From contig NOWV01000007.1 in assembly GCA_003344405.1 (NCBI GenBank), positions 744,001 through 808,000 of the forward strand: a stretch of 64,000 nucleotides of DNA. Direction: 5' to 3'. The notes beneath the pieces are model-generated. The model had not been told where the DNA came from, ran no database searches, and saw nothing but the letters and a program-made list of their open reading frames with translations. Position 1 is the first letter of the stretch, and each line of letters starts with the position of its first letter. The position numbers were made by a program, and so were the translations under genes. The stretch comes from Trichoplax sp. H2. Its lineage: Eukaryota; Placozoa; Uniplacotomia; Trichoplacea. Shown piece after piece: positions 1-14,100 of this stretch.

Positions 1-3000
1 GCTAAGTTAAGATTATTGGAAGTTTATGAAGGCATTAGTTGTAGAGATAATGTCAGGGTAAATTTTGCTTTGTCTTAAGCTTCAGGATAACCTTGTTTCC
101 ATTAAATCTTTAAAAATTAAAATTTTGAAATTGTTTTATCCTTCAGGCAAGCCTGAAGAGCATCATTAATGATCTCGTGCAGTCCATCATGGATGAATTG
201 CTAAATGTAAGAAGTATGTTTGATTACTACAACGGTAACTCCCCTAGCCACGTTAATCTCCCACCAGTCACTGGTAAATTACTATGGCTTTATTCTATTC
301 GAGCACGTATTCAGGTATGTATCAGTAATTTTGTTATTTCTAATGCTGATGCGGCTAACTTTTTCAAGCTTTTCTTCTAACACTTTCAAGGAACCGATGT
401 CAAAAATGAGACAAGTCAGTCCTGATTCCCTGGAAGATGACTTTGGCTGGCAAGTCAGGCATACATACAGCGACTTGATTAATGATATTTCGCGATGTGA
501 AAGTGAAATTTTAAATAAATGGCAAAAAACTATTCAAGCAGACTTAAGAAATAAATTAAAAAAGCATTTATTGGTGAGTAGCTGCAAGTAAATTGGATGG
601 GCATCAAGCTTGCTATTAATCACTTCATGTAGCCATAAAAAATTAAAATTATAAAGTGGTTAATTTCTAGCATATTGCTTTTTTTACTTGTTAGATATTT
701 GTAACAGCGGAAGACGGTAATGGAAAGATCTTACAAGTTAATTTAGACCCCGGCTTACTACTACTTCTTCGTGAAATACAGTATATGTCTGCTCCACCAC
801 TCAATATTAATTTGCCCGATAACGCCAGAACTCTTCTTCGTAGCACCGATGTTTACACGATCCGACAGATTGCAGATAGATTGGAAACAATCGCATCAAA
901 GTATAATGCAATAATGAAAAATATGAGCTATTTTGAACGACCACTTTTTCAAGAAAAGGTCGACAAGATTCATCTGGTAGGTCGTTTATAATTAATCTAT
1001 TAATACATACAACTTCCGTTACTAAGAGGACTAACTCAAACATGGATTGCAATTTCTAGCTATTACAATCTGGATTAGATAATTTAACCTGGAAGAGCGT
1101 CGAAGCTCCGGATTTTATTGAAGCAATGACTAGTTTAATATGCTCCGACGTTCATCGTCATTTGTCAATTGTGCAATTGAATAGCCAAGAGATTAATAAT
1201 GTTATTGCATCATGGTCTACTAGTCAGCGACTTGATGTATTTTCCATCCGAAGTCTTGATCATTCGTACTCCATCGAGGAAGTACAACTTTCACATAGGT
1301 ACTGATATCTTTCAATATCTCCATACTACTTTATTATTACGATACGGAAAGGGTAAATGGATTAACAGAGAGATAGATATTAAATTGGTGAAATAGGAAT
1401 ATTCAGTTATTTTTTAAACTTAACTAAAATTCTTTTTCTCTATTAGTTCATTACGGGAAGCGTACGAGGGAAATGTAATTCCTTCGGGACAGCGCATTCA
1501 TACATTAGTCAAATCTTCCTTTGAAGTAAGTCATTAAAGTAGAGACCTCGATTATAGATTACATAGTTATTTATTAATAAAGTAAGAAATAATAAAGTAC
1601 AATGTTTTGTATACAACCTAAACATATTATGCACTATGTAACGTGGTTTTTTAACGCACAAATCGTTAAAATTACATTCTCTAGAATTTAAAATTGGCCT
1701 TGCGGCTAATTTAATATCAGCTCGTATAAAGGATATGACAGTGAATTTTTGAAATAATTCCATAATACTTACTGTGTAAAGGCCTAACGTAATTAATTTT
1801 GATTCATATTTAGCTTTGGAAATATATTGATTTCGTTACTAAGACCGCCTTCGACATAATACGATTATTAAATTAAATTTCGTTAACTTTTTACAAAGTA
1901 AAAACTAGCCTAAGTACAGTATATAAATATACAGTAGCCTTTGTGTTTTTACACAAAGTGAATTGTTTTCAATGATTTTAATAGAATTGTCAAATAAGCC
2001 GCGCGTCTCCAGCTTGGAGCGATTATATTAATTATCTTGAAGACTTAGTCAAACGGGGCTTAAAAGAAGCCACTATGTCATCACTTCGATCCATGTACAA
2101 TCAACTTACGGCTGAGGTTTGTAACTTACGCGTCTGTATAGCAAATACGGAAATGAAATTATATGAAAACAGATTTCTAATGTGATATCCTCGCTAATTT
2201 CATTATTGTATCCTGGATTTGTGAATGTAACTGAAATTTAGAACGCTGTTCCAGTGTTGACGATACGCCTGGAATTGATCGGGGAAGAAGTAACATTTAC
2301 CCCTCCTTTAACTAAAGATACTTCAATTCCAAGCATACAGGAAATTTCAACATCTTGGCTTGATAGCTACTTGAGAAGAGCATCGTTAATAAAGTGCCTT
2401 AAAGATCCTGATAAGGTAAGGGAATATAAGAGTTATGAGTGTTTAGTGCTATCAGTATTAGATTTGAATTAATAATGGAAGTAATAATGAAAATTTACCT
2501 TCGGTTATGCTTGTGAATGATTGTCGCTTAAGGATTAAACTCTTCTATCGAATTATGAGAAATTGAACTTCTTTGTAATTAGACCAATGGATATCGAGAT
2601 GATATTGAAAATGATCTAGAAATTATTGTAATTGTTGAAAAAATTAAAGACACTATTGAGGAAAGAATAGAAGAAGCTAAGGTTCTCCATTGCATTTATG
2701 CTAAATTTTTGACTATCGATCTAATGATTGCAGTCAATTATCTTCTTACGAGCACTTCTATTTTAAAATATGCTAGAAATGTATCGCATGGTACAATGAA
2801 TACTCTTTTTTATGGACCCAAGATGTGCAACAATCTTTTCAAAGCTTTCTGAGAGGAAAAATTCAATCAATGCCTGAATCACCTACTGTATCACGTCCTA
2901 ACTCTCGATATGATAAATCCGTAACACATTCAGCCACGGTGTAAGCAGAAATCTATCAAATAAATCTTTTTGCCTTTTTCATAACATTCCCCTATTACCA

Positions 3001-6000
3001 TATTTTGATATTGTACAATTTGCTCCGTACAATATAGTGTCTTAGTACATTAACAGCTTGAGGAAAACATAAAGACTAAACTCGATTTAAAATGGTAACC
3101 TTAAGGGATTATCTTATTCTTAATACAGGAGTAGCTATAATGAATCAACTGGTGCAAATTTGAGTATGGGCGACAAAATTGGACGTATTGAGAAATCGTT
3201 TCTGCAATCTACTTTTAATAATGATAATCATATCGATAATTTGCCTTCGCTGGATGCATTTGATGTTGAGATAAATATTTACAAGGTAGAATTGCCTAAA
3301 CTATTTATACGATTACATTAAATACTCTTGAAGTTAGATATACAAACAAACCATGAAGTAACAGTTATAGGATAATATAGTTAATATATACAGATTAAAG
3401 TTTTATCCGATTTGCTTAATATAATTTTTTCATTTTTTTCATGCATCTTTTAGAAAGCACGAGATGAGATCAAATCTTTACCCAAGATTCGTGATGAAGG
3501 CTGGTTACGAATTGACATGCATCCAATTCGACAAGTTTTAATTACATATGCAAGTAAATGGATGCATACATTCACTAAATACTTAAAAGATCAAGTTACA
3601 GCGATGCTAAATGCATTAGATAGTTTTATAAGACGCGTTGAACCAGGTATCGAAGATATATCTGGTGATGAGAAGGATACGGCTGCTTTTATGAAATTGA
3701 TGCGTATCTTTAATGAGGTTAGGGTCTCATCGTAATCGCATACTGTCAATGTTTTGTTATTAATACCTTATATATTGATATTATGAGTACTTAGACGACT
3801 ATTAATGTAAGGATTGCAGTTGCCTATGTTACTAAGATAACAAATTCTGAAATTCTTTCCAAAAATTGAAGGTGAATGCTCAGCAGAACGAATATGATGC
3901 AAAATTTACTGTTATGCATAAAACTGTTAGACTATTAGAAAAATATGGCCAAAGTCTTCCCAATAAAACACAGAAATTCTTCGAAGCAGCACCAGGAAGG
4001 TGAGAAATTTTTGAAATTGATTACTGAAAGAATATCATATTTTATATTATTTATTTAAATATTATTTGTGTTATACGATTTATTACGTATTTTATTAATA
4101 ATTTGTGGTCTCCTACTAATTTCAGATGGAATAACTTGAAAACAAAGGTTGCTTTAGCTAAACAGCGACTAGGCCCCAGAATCCAGGCATTATCGACTGA
4201 AGTTATTCAAGTAATCTTGCGAAATATTATTATTACATAATATTTGTAAAAGAAGACTCTAACAACATTCATCGGTATTGTGTGATAACGATCGTTACTA
4301 TAAACTTATTTGTTACAGGATTTATCTGTTTTTGGTACCAGATGCGAGACTATATGCAATGAATTTGGAAGTTGTGAGGCTTTCGATTATAATTGCAATT
4401 CAGATAAGGTGGACACAGTACTGAACACATTCAGCCATGGTTTAGCAATTCTAGAAAGAGAGGCTTACGTAAGAGAGATAGTTTTGTAGTTGTATCAACT
4501 GAATTTCTGCGAATTACACCGTTGCAGACACAACTTATATAGTCCAATTATTTTATGTTAAAATGTTACTATGATACTTTAATTATATTTAGTTAGTTGA
4601 TGTACTTATACATTATGGTCTCTCCTCTGGTTTTGGGATTTATGAAATTTCTACTAAAATCCTTTACCGCCTCATTTAGCTTTATATAACGTGAAATAAT
4701 TACTTATTCTGACTGTTTCAGGATTTGCAAGAATTGCAGGAATTACTAGAAGTACGAGTGGTTGATTTTACAATTTTGCCCAAGTCAGTATAATTTAAGA
4801 AATGTAAAGTAAAATGATTCCAATAATATTTACTCTGTCAAATTTCTTGGACTTTGTTTATAACGTAATCGATCATCCATTATTTCCTTATTAGGTGTCG
4901 TAATGATATATCTTGCCTTCAAAGTGTTTGGGAAACTATCAAGTAAGATTAATAAGGTATACATATGTAAGATGCAAATACCAAGTAAATAAAACTTGCG
5001 GGTTATTTTCCGTAGAGTAATTAAGGTTGAACATGACGAATGGAAGCATATGAAATGGGTAGATCTAGATATGGATGTGGTAATGTCAGCAACAGACAAT
5101 CAGTTGGATCGTGTCTATGCTTTACCACCGGATTGCAGAAACTGGGATGTATATAATTCTCTACGCGAATCAATTTTAGAGATTCAGGTACTTGTTTCAT
5201 AACTTTTTTAATATAATTTTGGTACTGTTAAATTGATTGCATTTGTACCGATTCGTATCTAATATCGATTTAAAATGCTATTAGGCCTACATACCCATTA
5301 TAGAAGATTTAAGTAGTTCATCGATGCGTACTAGACATTGGAAACAACTTATAAGAGTTATTGGAGGAAATATTCCTGTGGATAATAATGGCTTAACTAA
5401 TTTATCTTTTAATACCTTATTGAAATTGAATTTACAATGTAAGACAACTAATTATTTCTCCAGTTCCGATTTTATTTATAGAAATTGACAATTTTACACT
5501 TTCGAATGTATTATCATATTTTTAGCGCATATTGAAGATGTTCAATCAATCGTTTATCGAGCCAATAAAGATCTGGCAATAGAAAAAACACTTAAAACTT
5601 ACGAAGAAGTTTGGCTAAGTAAAACATTCGATCTGATTCCTCATACCAAATTGCGACCAACAACATCTAGTGGACCCGATGTATGACGTCTAAGTTGTTA
5701 TTTTAAAATGGGCACCAAATTTTATTTATTAATTTATTATTAAAAGAATATTTTGTGTTAAATCCCATTGTGCTTAAATTGTTCTTGAGAATGATTCCTA
5801 GTTGCTCACTAAAATAGAAAATCAAATAATTAATATCTTTGCATCCATGATTGTGATTATAAATATGTGAATATAAACACATTCTTCTTTTGACATCATA
5901 CAATTAAGGTTGTTAGCGACGGTGATAACGAATCAGATGGCGGATTACAATATCAAAGGAATATCCCAAGTCGGACGTCAGCAACTACTTCTATCAGCAA

Positions 6001-8120
6001 AGGCAAGCATCGAAATTCGATTTCTTCACTACCCAATTCATTACAAAATATTCAGGTAGGTCTTGCAGTAACTGTAATTTCAATATTTATTTTGACGATA
6101 TTAAATTGTGTTATGCAAAACTTAATTTAATATGCCTACTACGAATTGGTTCTGCTTAGGATACTGGCCAGCTGTACTTGCTAGCTGATTGTCAGCCAAT
6201 ATTTGAAGAAATGGAGAGTCATCAGGTATTTCGTATATTACTAACACTAGCGAGCGTGTGCTATTGAAATTTTGTAGCAATATAACGTCTAATAAATGCT
6301 TTTTTATTTCGTATTTCTTTTCGCTAAACAATATAGACTTCTCTTCAAGTTATTCAAAATGGAACTGCCGCTAGTTCATTTACCGATGAAGTTACTAAAT
6401 GGCAAAAATGTTTACAAACTATTGAAGCTGTGTTACGAGTATGGTTAGATGTGCAAGATAAATGGATAGAATTAGAAGAGGTTAAGTAACTGTAATATAC
6501 CACAATTAATTGTACTCAATCATAGTTCCCTTACTGATATGTTGATAGACTTCTCTATAATTGCTAAGGCAATCTTTTGGATCTTTAATAGATTTTTACA
6601 AACTCTGATGTTAAGTTCTCATTGGCGCATGACTGCAGTTTGTTCTTGGCAGTTAATCGAGATTTCAGATTGTTGATGAGAGCAACGGAGAAAAATCCAA
6701 ATGTTTTACAATCATGTTCTAGAAAAGGTAATTGCCTTACGATTCGTATAACTTGTGTATGTTTAAATTTCTCTGTTTTGTTAAGATTAAATCTGAAAAT
6801 AAAATTAACAGGAATACTGGTAACTCTTGAGAAAATGAATAAAGTTTTGGAGCAAAATCGCAGATCACTAATGCAGTTTATCATCAAAAGAAGAAGCAAA
6901 TATCCTCGATTTTATTTCTTATCCGCTGAAGATGTGACACATATAATTTGTAGCGGTAAAGGAAGGATTTTTTGTAGTGTATTTATAAATAGTAGCTAAT
7001 GGAAATTTGCATCATTTTAAATTGGGTGCTTTTTAAAGTACCATTATACATTTTCACCCCTTTGGTGTTTATCTTCTTAGGAAATAATGCCAAAAGAATC
7101 AATGAATATTTGTACAAACTATTTCCTAATATCGATTGCTTGGTGTTCGAGGAAGCAGTTAGTGAAGGACAGTTTTATTCAGTTATTACTTCTATTATTA
7201 GCAGTATGGGTGAACGTCTAGCATTAGATGAGGTATGCTCTTCGAAATATTGACTTTTAATTGATTTTGTAGTTAAAAAGTTTGCCGGATCATATTTTTT
7301 GTAAGATAAAACTTAGAAAAAAATTTGATTTTTAGCCAACAGTATGTACTGGATCAGCGGAAACTTGGTTGCAATTATTAACCGACTTGATAACAAAAAC
7401 ACTAAAAATTCAGCTACAAAACGCTTTGCAAGTTTCTACGGAAAGACCTTCCATAGGTACTGACCGCGAGCAATTCAATCAAAATGACAATGTAGATAAT
7501 AGCAACATTCCTAAATCATGGACCATTGAACAAATTTCAGAAATTGCACTATTAGCAACACAGGTAACACCTTAATTTTAAACTTCATTGTAAAGAGAAT
7601 TTGCTTAATTTCAAAGTTGTAAAATGCCTCGTTCTTTGATACGAAAATATATCAAAGAACAAGGCATTTACAACCGTATATAATTAGCATGTTTCATAAA
7701 TTGTTAATTACACCGGCTACAGAGATAAAATGTATGCGGACATTATTATAGGAAGACAAAATATTAACAATTCCTTAATTTTGCACTACTTTAATAATTA
7801 TACTGTCATATGATTTTAGGTCGAATTGACGGCTATGATCGAGCAAAGTCTTCATGATATTGGTCAAAATAATCCTAATGCTTTGCAAGAAAGCTTAGAG
7901 GCTATAACAGCTAGCATTAATGCAGCAATTAAAATGCTTCATGGGTCAGAAAATGACCCATTTGAAATGGATGAAGCTGTCAAATCGGCAAGATTTACGC
8001 GGCGGTTGTATCGGCCACCACCTGACGATGGCGTTCATGATGCTCAAACATTCAATAATATGCAGTATAACTACAGAAGAGCATCGCAAACAATGTCTTA
8101 CATGTCTCATCCTACCAGAG
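1..8120 (+). other. DNHD1-like tail and linker exons (exons 1-28 of window)
   Basis: Exons chosen by GT..AG borders, phase and dynein homology: 1-57, 147-314, 391-573, 695-976, 1060-1298, 1447-1525, 1985-2116, 2242-2415, 2583-2681, 2777-2940, 3129-3285, 3454-3717, 3872-3999, 4126-4210, 4319-4468, 4722-4783, 4895-4942, 5016-5187, 5285-5438, 5526-5680, 5909-6055, 6160-6225, 6337-6480, 6592-6727, 6812-6955, 7081-7232, 7336-7563, 7820-8120. They encode about 1,423 residues. In ordinary dyneins this part forms the cargo/assembly tail and the linker. Matches to the family include TGKLLWLYSIRARI (exon 2), GWLRIDMHPIRQ (exon 12), KWIELEE (exon 23) and YPRFYFLSAED (exon 25). Exon 21 (5909-6055) codes for a Ser/Thr/Asn-rich stretch that looks like a disordered insert. 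The exon at 2777 was set by the KCIAWYNEYSFLW match; a longer readthrough from 2681 ends in a stop. Confidence 0.85.
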
Positions 8121-11100
8121 GTAAGCTGCAATGTACAATCGCTATTCGTGAATATCTTTTATATATTTTAAAAGTAGATACCGTAATTAAAGCCTTTACT
8201 CAATGTCTAATATTATGATCCATATGTCTATTCCTATAACTGCTATTGATAATCATAACAATATATGATCTTTCCATACAAATTTCTAGTGCATTCAACT
8301 GATTATGGCCTTAGTATTGATGAAAATCTTGACGACGGTAAAATATTGTTATTACCAAGTCAAATTCAAAAAATTAGTAATCTGATCTTAATACTATGCT
8401 ATCAGCGAGATGTCGTGCAGAATTTAATAACTGCAGTTAATAAGATGGAAAGAAAACATAAGGCTATGAACTTGTTTGAATGGTTAATGCAAATGAAATA
8501 CTACTGGTTTGATCAAGATCAAGAATGTATGATTAAATCACTGGATGCAAAATTTGAGTACGGTTTTGAATATCAGGGGAGTTATACTCGCTGTGTTGTT
8601 AGTCCATTGACAGAACGTTGTTTCGTATGCTTAAATCAAGCCATTCACTATCACCTTGGTGGACTTTGTCTAGGTCCTGCTGGTTGTGGTAAAAAGGAGA
8701 CAATTAGCCAATTAACTATTATGCTTGGTAAACCATTTTATAACTTCAATTGCACCTATGCAATTAATCATAACTTGATGGTAGATATATTTAAAGGCAT
8801 GGCAGGTACTGGTGCTTGGATATGTCTAAATAATATCGATAATTTAGATGTACACATTCTATCCTTAGCATCTCAGCTTTTGTCAGCTATTTTTTATGCT
8901 TTGAAAACAAGAGAAGAATTTATCACGATTGAGAACGAGACAATCCACTTAGTTCCAACAGCAGCTTGCTTATCAATTTTAGTCGATAATCCTAAGGCTA
9001 ACTATAATAAATTGTCTTTACGCACTGGCTACTTCCCCAGCTCAACATCGTCAACAGCGGCGCTACCTAAGTGCTTATTGGACCTCTTTAGGCCTGTAAC
9101 TTTGGTTAATCCGGATATTAAACAAATTACGGAAGTTTTATTGACTACTCATGGTTTCAATTATGCACCGCAGTTAACAAAGCAGTTGTTAGCTTTCAAA
9201 AACTTGACTGAGGATTTCCTTCATATGCCTGCAATGATTAAAGATACCGCTACATATGAAATTTCGAAACCTTTGTGCACTTGGAACCTCTATACAATTA
9301 AGTCAATTATAGCTGACGCAGGAATTCAATTGGATAATATATTATCATCATTATTACAAACAAAACAAAGCGAAGCTATATCAATTAGTAGTAAGTATTG
9401 TAACTAGCACTATTTCAGCTATCAGCACCAGGAAACTGAAAATGCGTTAATTTATATTTAATAAATTTATATACCTTCGAGGCTAGTTGCAAGAGCTACA
9501 TTAATAAAACTAAGCCATACTTTGAGTAGACTTACTGATAATATAATCTATATTTTTCATAATCGTAGGTCGAGTAAGTGATGAAATTGAAAGCGCAAAG
9601 TCTATTAATTTAATTGGTACGGTGACAGAAGATGAACAGCGAAAAGCTGAAGAGGAAGCACTTGTAATTGCCATTAGAAATAACTTTGTGCCCCGTTTAG
9701 TAGAGAAAGATGGTAGCCTGTTCGCGATGATACTTACAGATATCTTTCCTGCAGTAGATGTTCCAATCATTGTCGATAGTAAAGTACCAACAACAACACG
9801 AAATTTATCAACAGTTCTTTCAACTCGCAGTCGTAGCATGCCTCTTGTGGTACAAGCTGAAGATCTCCATGATAATGTCATCAGAACTACTAATCAATCT
9901 TTAATTTTAGACGAAATTTCGGAAGCTATAGCAGTTTCTCTTTCTAAAAAATACCTTCAACCCGGTCCTATTTTCACTTCACGTGTATTACAATTAGCCC
10001 AATTAGTTTCAATTCATCGATATATCTTATTGGTTGGGCCATCTGGTTGTGGTAAATCGAAAAGTATCCAAACATTATCAGGTGCCTATTCTGAAATGGG
10101 TAGAACAGTTAATTTACAACCCATCAATGTACGCTCAATAGCAAGGACGGCTTTTTTCGGACAATTCGATAGTATTACTGAAGCATGGAAAGATGGCGTG
10201 TTTCCATTAGTACTTCGTAAACATATGCATTCAACTGATCCTAATAGATCGTTGCAATCAAAGAAAGCGCCCATGCAGTGGTTGCAAATGGATGGTGAAG
10301 TAGATACAGTTGAAATAGAAAATTTGACATCGGTCTTTTCAAGTGATGCAACTCTTGTCCTAGCAAACAATGAAAGAGTTAAAATGCCAGATTCGATGCG
10401 TGTATTTTGGGAAATGGAACATCTACTGCATTTAAGTCCGGCTACAATGGCTTCAGTAGGTGTTTTATGTATGTCAGAAGATGATGTTACTTGGGAACTA
10501 CTTATTGAAAACTGGCTATTGCAACGACCAGCAGCTATTCGTGGTTTACTTGAACAACTTTGTAACAAGTACATTAAATCAACGTTAAATTACATTAAAA
10601 CTGGTTTCGATGAAGCTGAAAGCTTACCACAAGTACCATTAAAATATGTTGTGCCTATGAAGGATGCTAACATGATTGACACATTATGCTCATTAATGGA
10701 AATATTAACTGGTGATTCAGTTGATTTGAATGCAATTGCATATGAACATTATTTCAACTTTTCGTGTATCTGGGCCTTTGGTGGAACATTAATTGAAATT
10801 CATCGAGAATGCTTTAATCGATTTTGGAGAAATAAGTGGGATATTAAATTGCCACCTGAAGGTGAAGTGTGGGACTATTATGTGAGTAATGATACTGATG
10901 CATTCGAATTCTTAAGTTGGTACGAAACAGTTCCACAGTACGTCAAGCCTGTCAATAGAGGAATACCATCAGACGCTTTCGTACCCACTGTTGATACCGA
11001 ACGATTAAATTTCTTAATAGCAACATTATGCGATGCCGGTAAATCGGTTCTTTTAGTTGGTGAAGCAGGTTGTGGTAAAACTGCCTTAGTGAAGGAAAGA

Positions 11101-14100
11101 TTAAGATCAGATAGCGGTAATATGGCTGAAGTATTAACCTTAACTGTACACTGTAATAAGTTTACGACATCTGAGGTCTTATGGAAGCAATTAGACAGTT
11201 GTCTCGAATGGAAATCGGGTAAAATATACGTACCTAAAAGAAATAAGAGTCTGCTATGCTTAGTTGATGATCTTAATACGTCGAAAACTGATAATATTAG
11301 AAGTCAATCTGCCTGTGAACTATTACGGCAACATATTGATTATGGTGGTATTTGTGACCCTGTAACACTCGACTGGCGCATAATTAATAATGTTACCTAT
11401 ATTGTGACTTATAATCCCGATGCTATAAGCACTAAACCAAAGCTAACACCGCGACTATTGCGCCATTTTGCTACTATCTATTATCCGCATCCAAAATCAG
11501 AAGAATTGCACACGATTTATTCTGGTTTACTTTATGCTCACTTTTTAAGTAATCTGCAAAACTCAACACAACAGTCTTACGCTATCAATGACAGCCAATT
11601 AAATAGGCAACAAGAAACTGACCAAATTTTACGTTCGATATTATCATCTATCGTTAATGTTACAATAGAAGTACAGAATAAAATGCGAACAATGTTTCTA
11701 CGAACTTCAAGCCGTTGTCATTATTTATTTACTATGAGAGATCTAACTTTAATCTTCAGAAATTTGTGCCTTTCGTTAGGCCCCGGCTGTCCGTCTCGTG
11801 ACTTACTGCTATTGTGGAAACATGAATGTTATTGGATTTATGCTCATCGATTAGTTTCTGAGGTAGACGAAGAAAGATACAACCAAGCTTTTATTACAGC
11901 AGCACGTAAAGAGTTCTCTAAGGAAGATCAACTTAATCTTGCCTTATCTCCAATTCCTGTATTTACTAACTTAGTGGAGCGTGATGATGTATCCATGGTA
12001 ACAGTAGCTACTCGATTATCGTCTGATCAAAGTGGTGGCAGCAATAGCGGTAATAATAATGAGGAAAGTAACTGGGGCGATTTCTATCATCCATGTAATG
12101 ATATCCCTGGTATTAGAGCATTACTCCGGCATGGCTTAGATGAATACAACAAAAACAACCCAAGAATTGATCTTACATTTTATGATGGTGTTGTTACCCA
12201 GGTTTGTCGCTTAGTTAGAATCTTACAGTCACCACACGAATGTGGCCATGCTCTCATGGTTGGGGCAGGATGTTCAGGTATTGCATCACTTGTAGCACGA
12301 CTTGCAGCATATTTGTGCACATTTATAGTTTATCAAATCAATCCATCTTGCATGTTAATGGGCGGAAAATACGATGTAGCTACCTTCAAGGATGATTTGG
12401 TAGAAGCTTATACAAATGCAGGCGTAAAAGGAGAGAAAATTATGCTATTATTAATGGAATCAGAGTTATTAAGCAATGATTTCTTAGTCTATATTAGTGA
12501 ATATCTAGTCTCTGGTTCCATTACTCATTTATTTACAATAGAACAATATACTAGCATTATTAATGCAATTCGTACCGAAGTTACCCAGGCTGGATTGCAT
12601 TATTCGCCTGATGTTGCATGGCAATTTTTTCTGCAAAAAATTCGACGTAATTTACATGTTGTCATCATTATTCCATCGATTGGTTCTCGTTTAAGGACAA
12701 TATGTAATGAATTCCCTTCCTTAATCAATAATATTGCATTTATGTGGTATGGGCATTGGTCACGTGAGAAGTTAGTATGCAATGCGATGCATCATTTAAA
12801 AAATATTAAACAGTTGACTACCAAAGATCAAGAAAATTTAGCTCACCTAATGGCATCGATGCATCTATCAATTCGTCATCATGATGATAGTGTTTATGAT
12901 GGCGGTACATATGGTCATATTACAAATTATACTTTCGAAAAGTTTGTTGAACGATTCTGTGACATGACCGCTAAACGATTCTCTGATATTTCGAAGGAAA
13001 AGTCTAAAATTGAGGCTGCATTAGATAAGATTACTACGGTATCGAAATTGGCTGCTGAGCTGAAATTGCAACTTGATCATGAACTGGTGGTTCTGGAAGA
13101 AAGGAAAGATGGCGCTAGTAAACTTTTATTTCAGATTGGTCAAGATACCGCTATATCGGAAGAACAAGCTAAATTAGTACAAAAGCAACACAATAAAATC
13201 CAGCAATTGAAAAAGAATTTACCCGAATATCAGGTAGCATTTGAGAAAGCTGAGTTTAAAGCCAGGGCTATTGTGACTGAAACAAAAAAACTACTTAACG
13301 ACGTTGATACAACGAGTTTAAGTGAGTTAAGAGCACTACAAAAACCTGAACCAGAAGTAGAGGATTTATTGGCAGCCGTAATAATGATTGTCAAAACTCC
13401 AGCATCAGACTTGACGTGGAGTAAAGGTGCTAAGCGATTAATGGCTAATCTTGATCGATTTTTAGGTGAGTTGTCCACGTTTAATGAAAGTGAATTACCA
13501 GAGAGTACTCTTGCCTTATTGGAACCATACTTAAGAAAACCTTACTTTACGCCCGATCATTATGATAAAATTGGGTTGCCCGCGGCAAGTTCTTTGTGCA
13601 TGTGGGTTCGTAGTGTTGTGCGCTATCATCGTATGATGCATCATAAAGTTTTACCATTAGAATTGAAAGTGAAAAATACCGCTGCAGCTGTTAATTTAGC
13701 AACTGATCGCCTTAATAGCATGGAATCAAAAGTAGCTGTATTTACTGAGAGATTAGCTGGCCTTGGAAAAGGTTTTGAGGAAGCTTCCATAGATAAAATT
13801 GAACAATTACAGTATACAACTAGTTTAAGTAAACAGTTGGAAAAAGCGGAATACTTCCTATCTGTCTTGCATGAACAAAAGATAAATTGGGAACAAGACT
13901 TAAGTATTATTAAAGCATGTCAAGAAAATATTGTAGGTGGCATTATTACGGCTACTGCTTCTGCCTGTTATCTTGGACCTTTAGATCCATTATTCCGGCA
14001 AGATATGTTAATGGTTCACTGGCCACAATGTTTAAAAGAACGAGGTATACCTTTAGTTATTGACGGAATTGAGTACCATGAAGGTTATATAGTAAGATGG

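Noticed and set aside
2682-2860. Readthrough of the dynein exon ending at 2681
   Set aside because: The frame continues for about 60 codons but ends in a stop and gives no dynein similarity, whereas splicing to 2777 gives the expected WYNEYSFLW block.
6585-6899. 104-codon minus-strand open frame
   Set aside because: It lies opposite dynein exons 24-25 that match the family, so it is a shadow frame.
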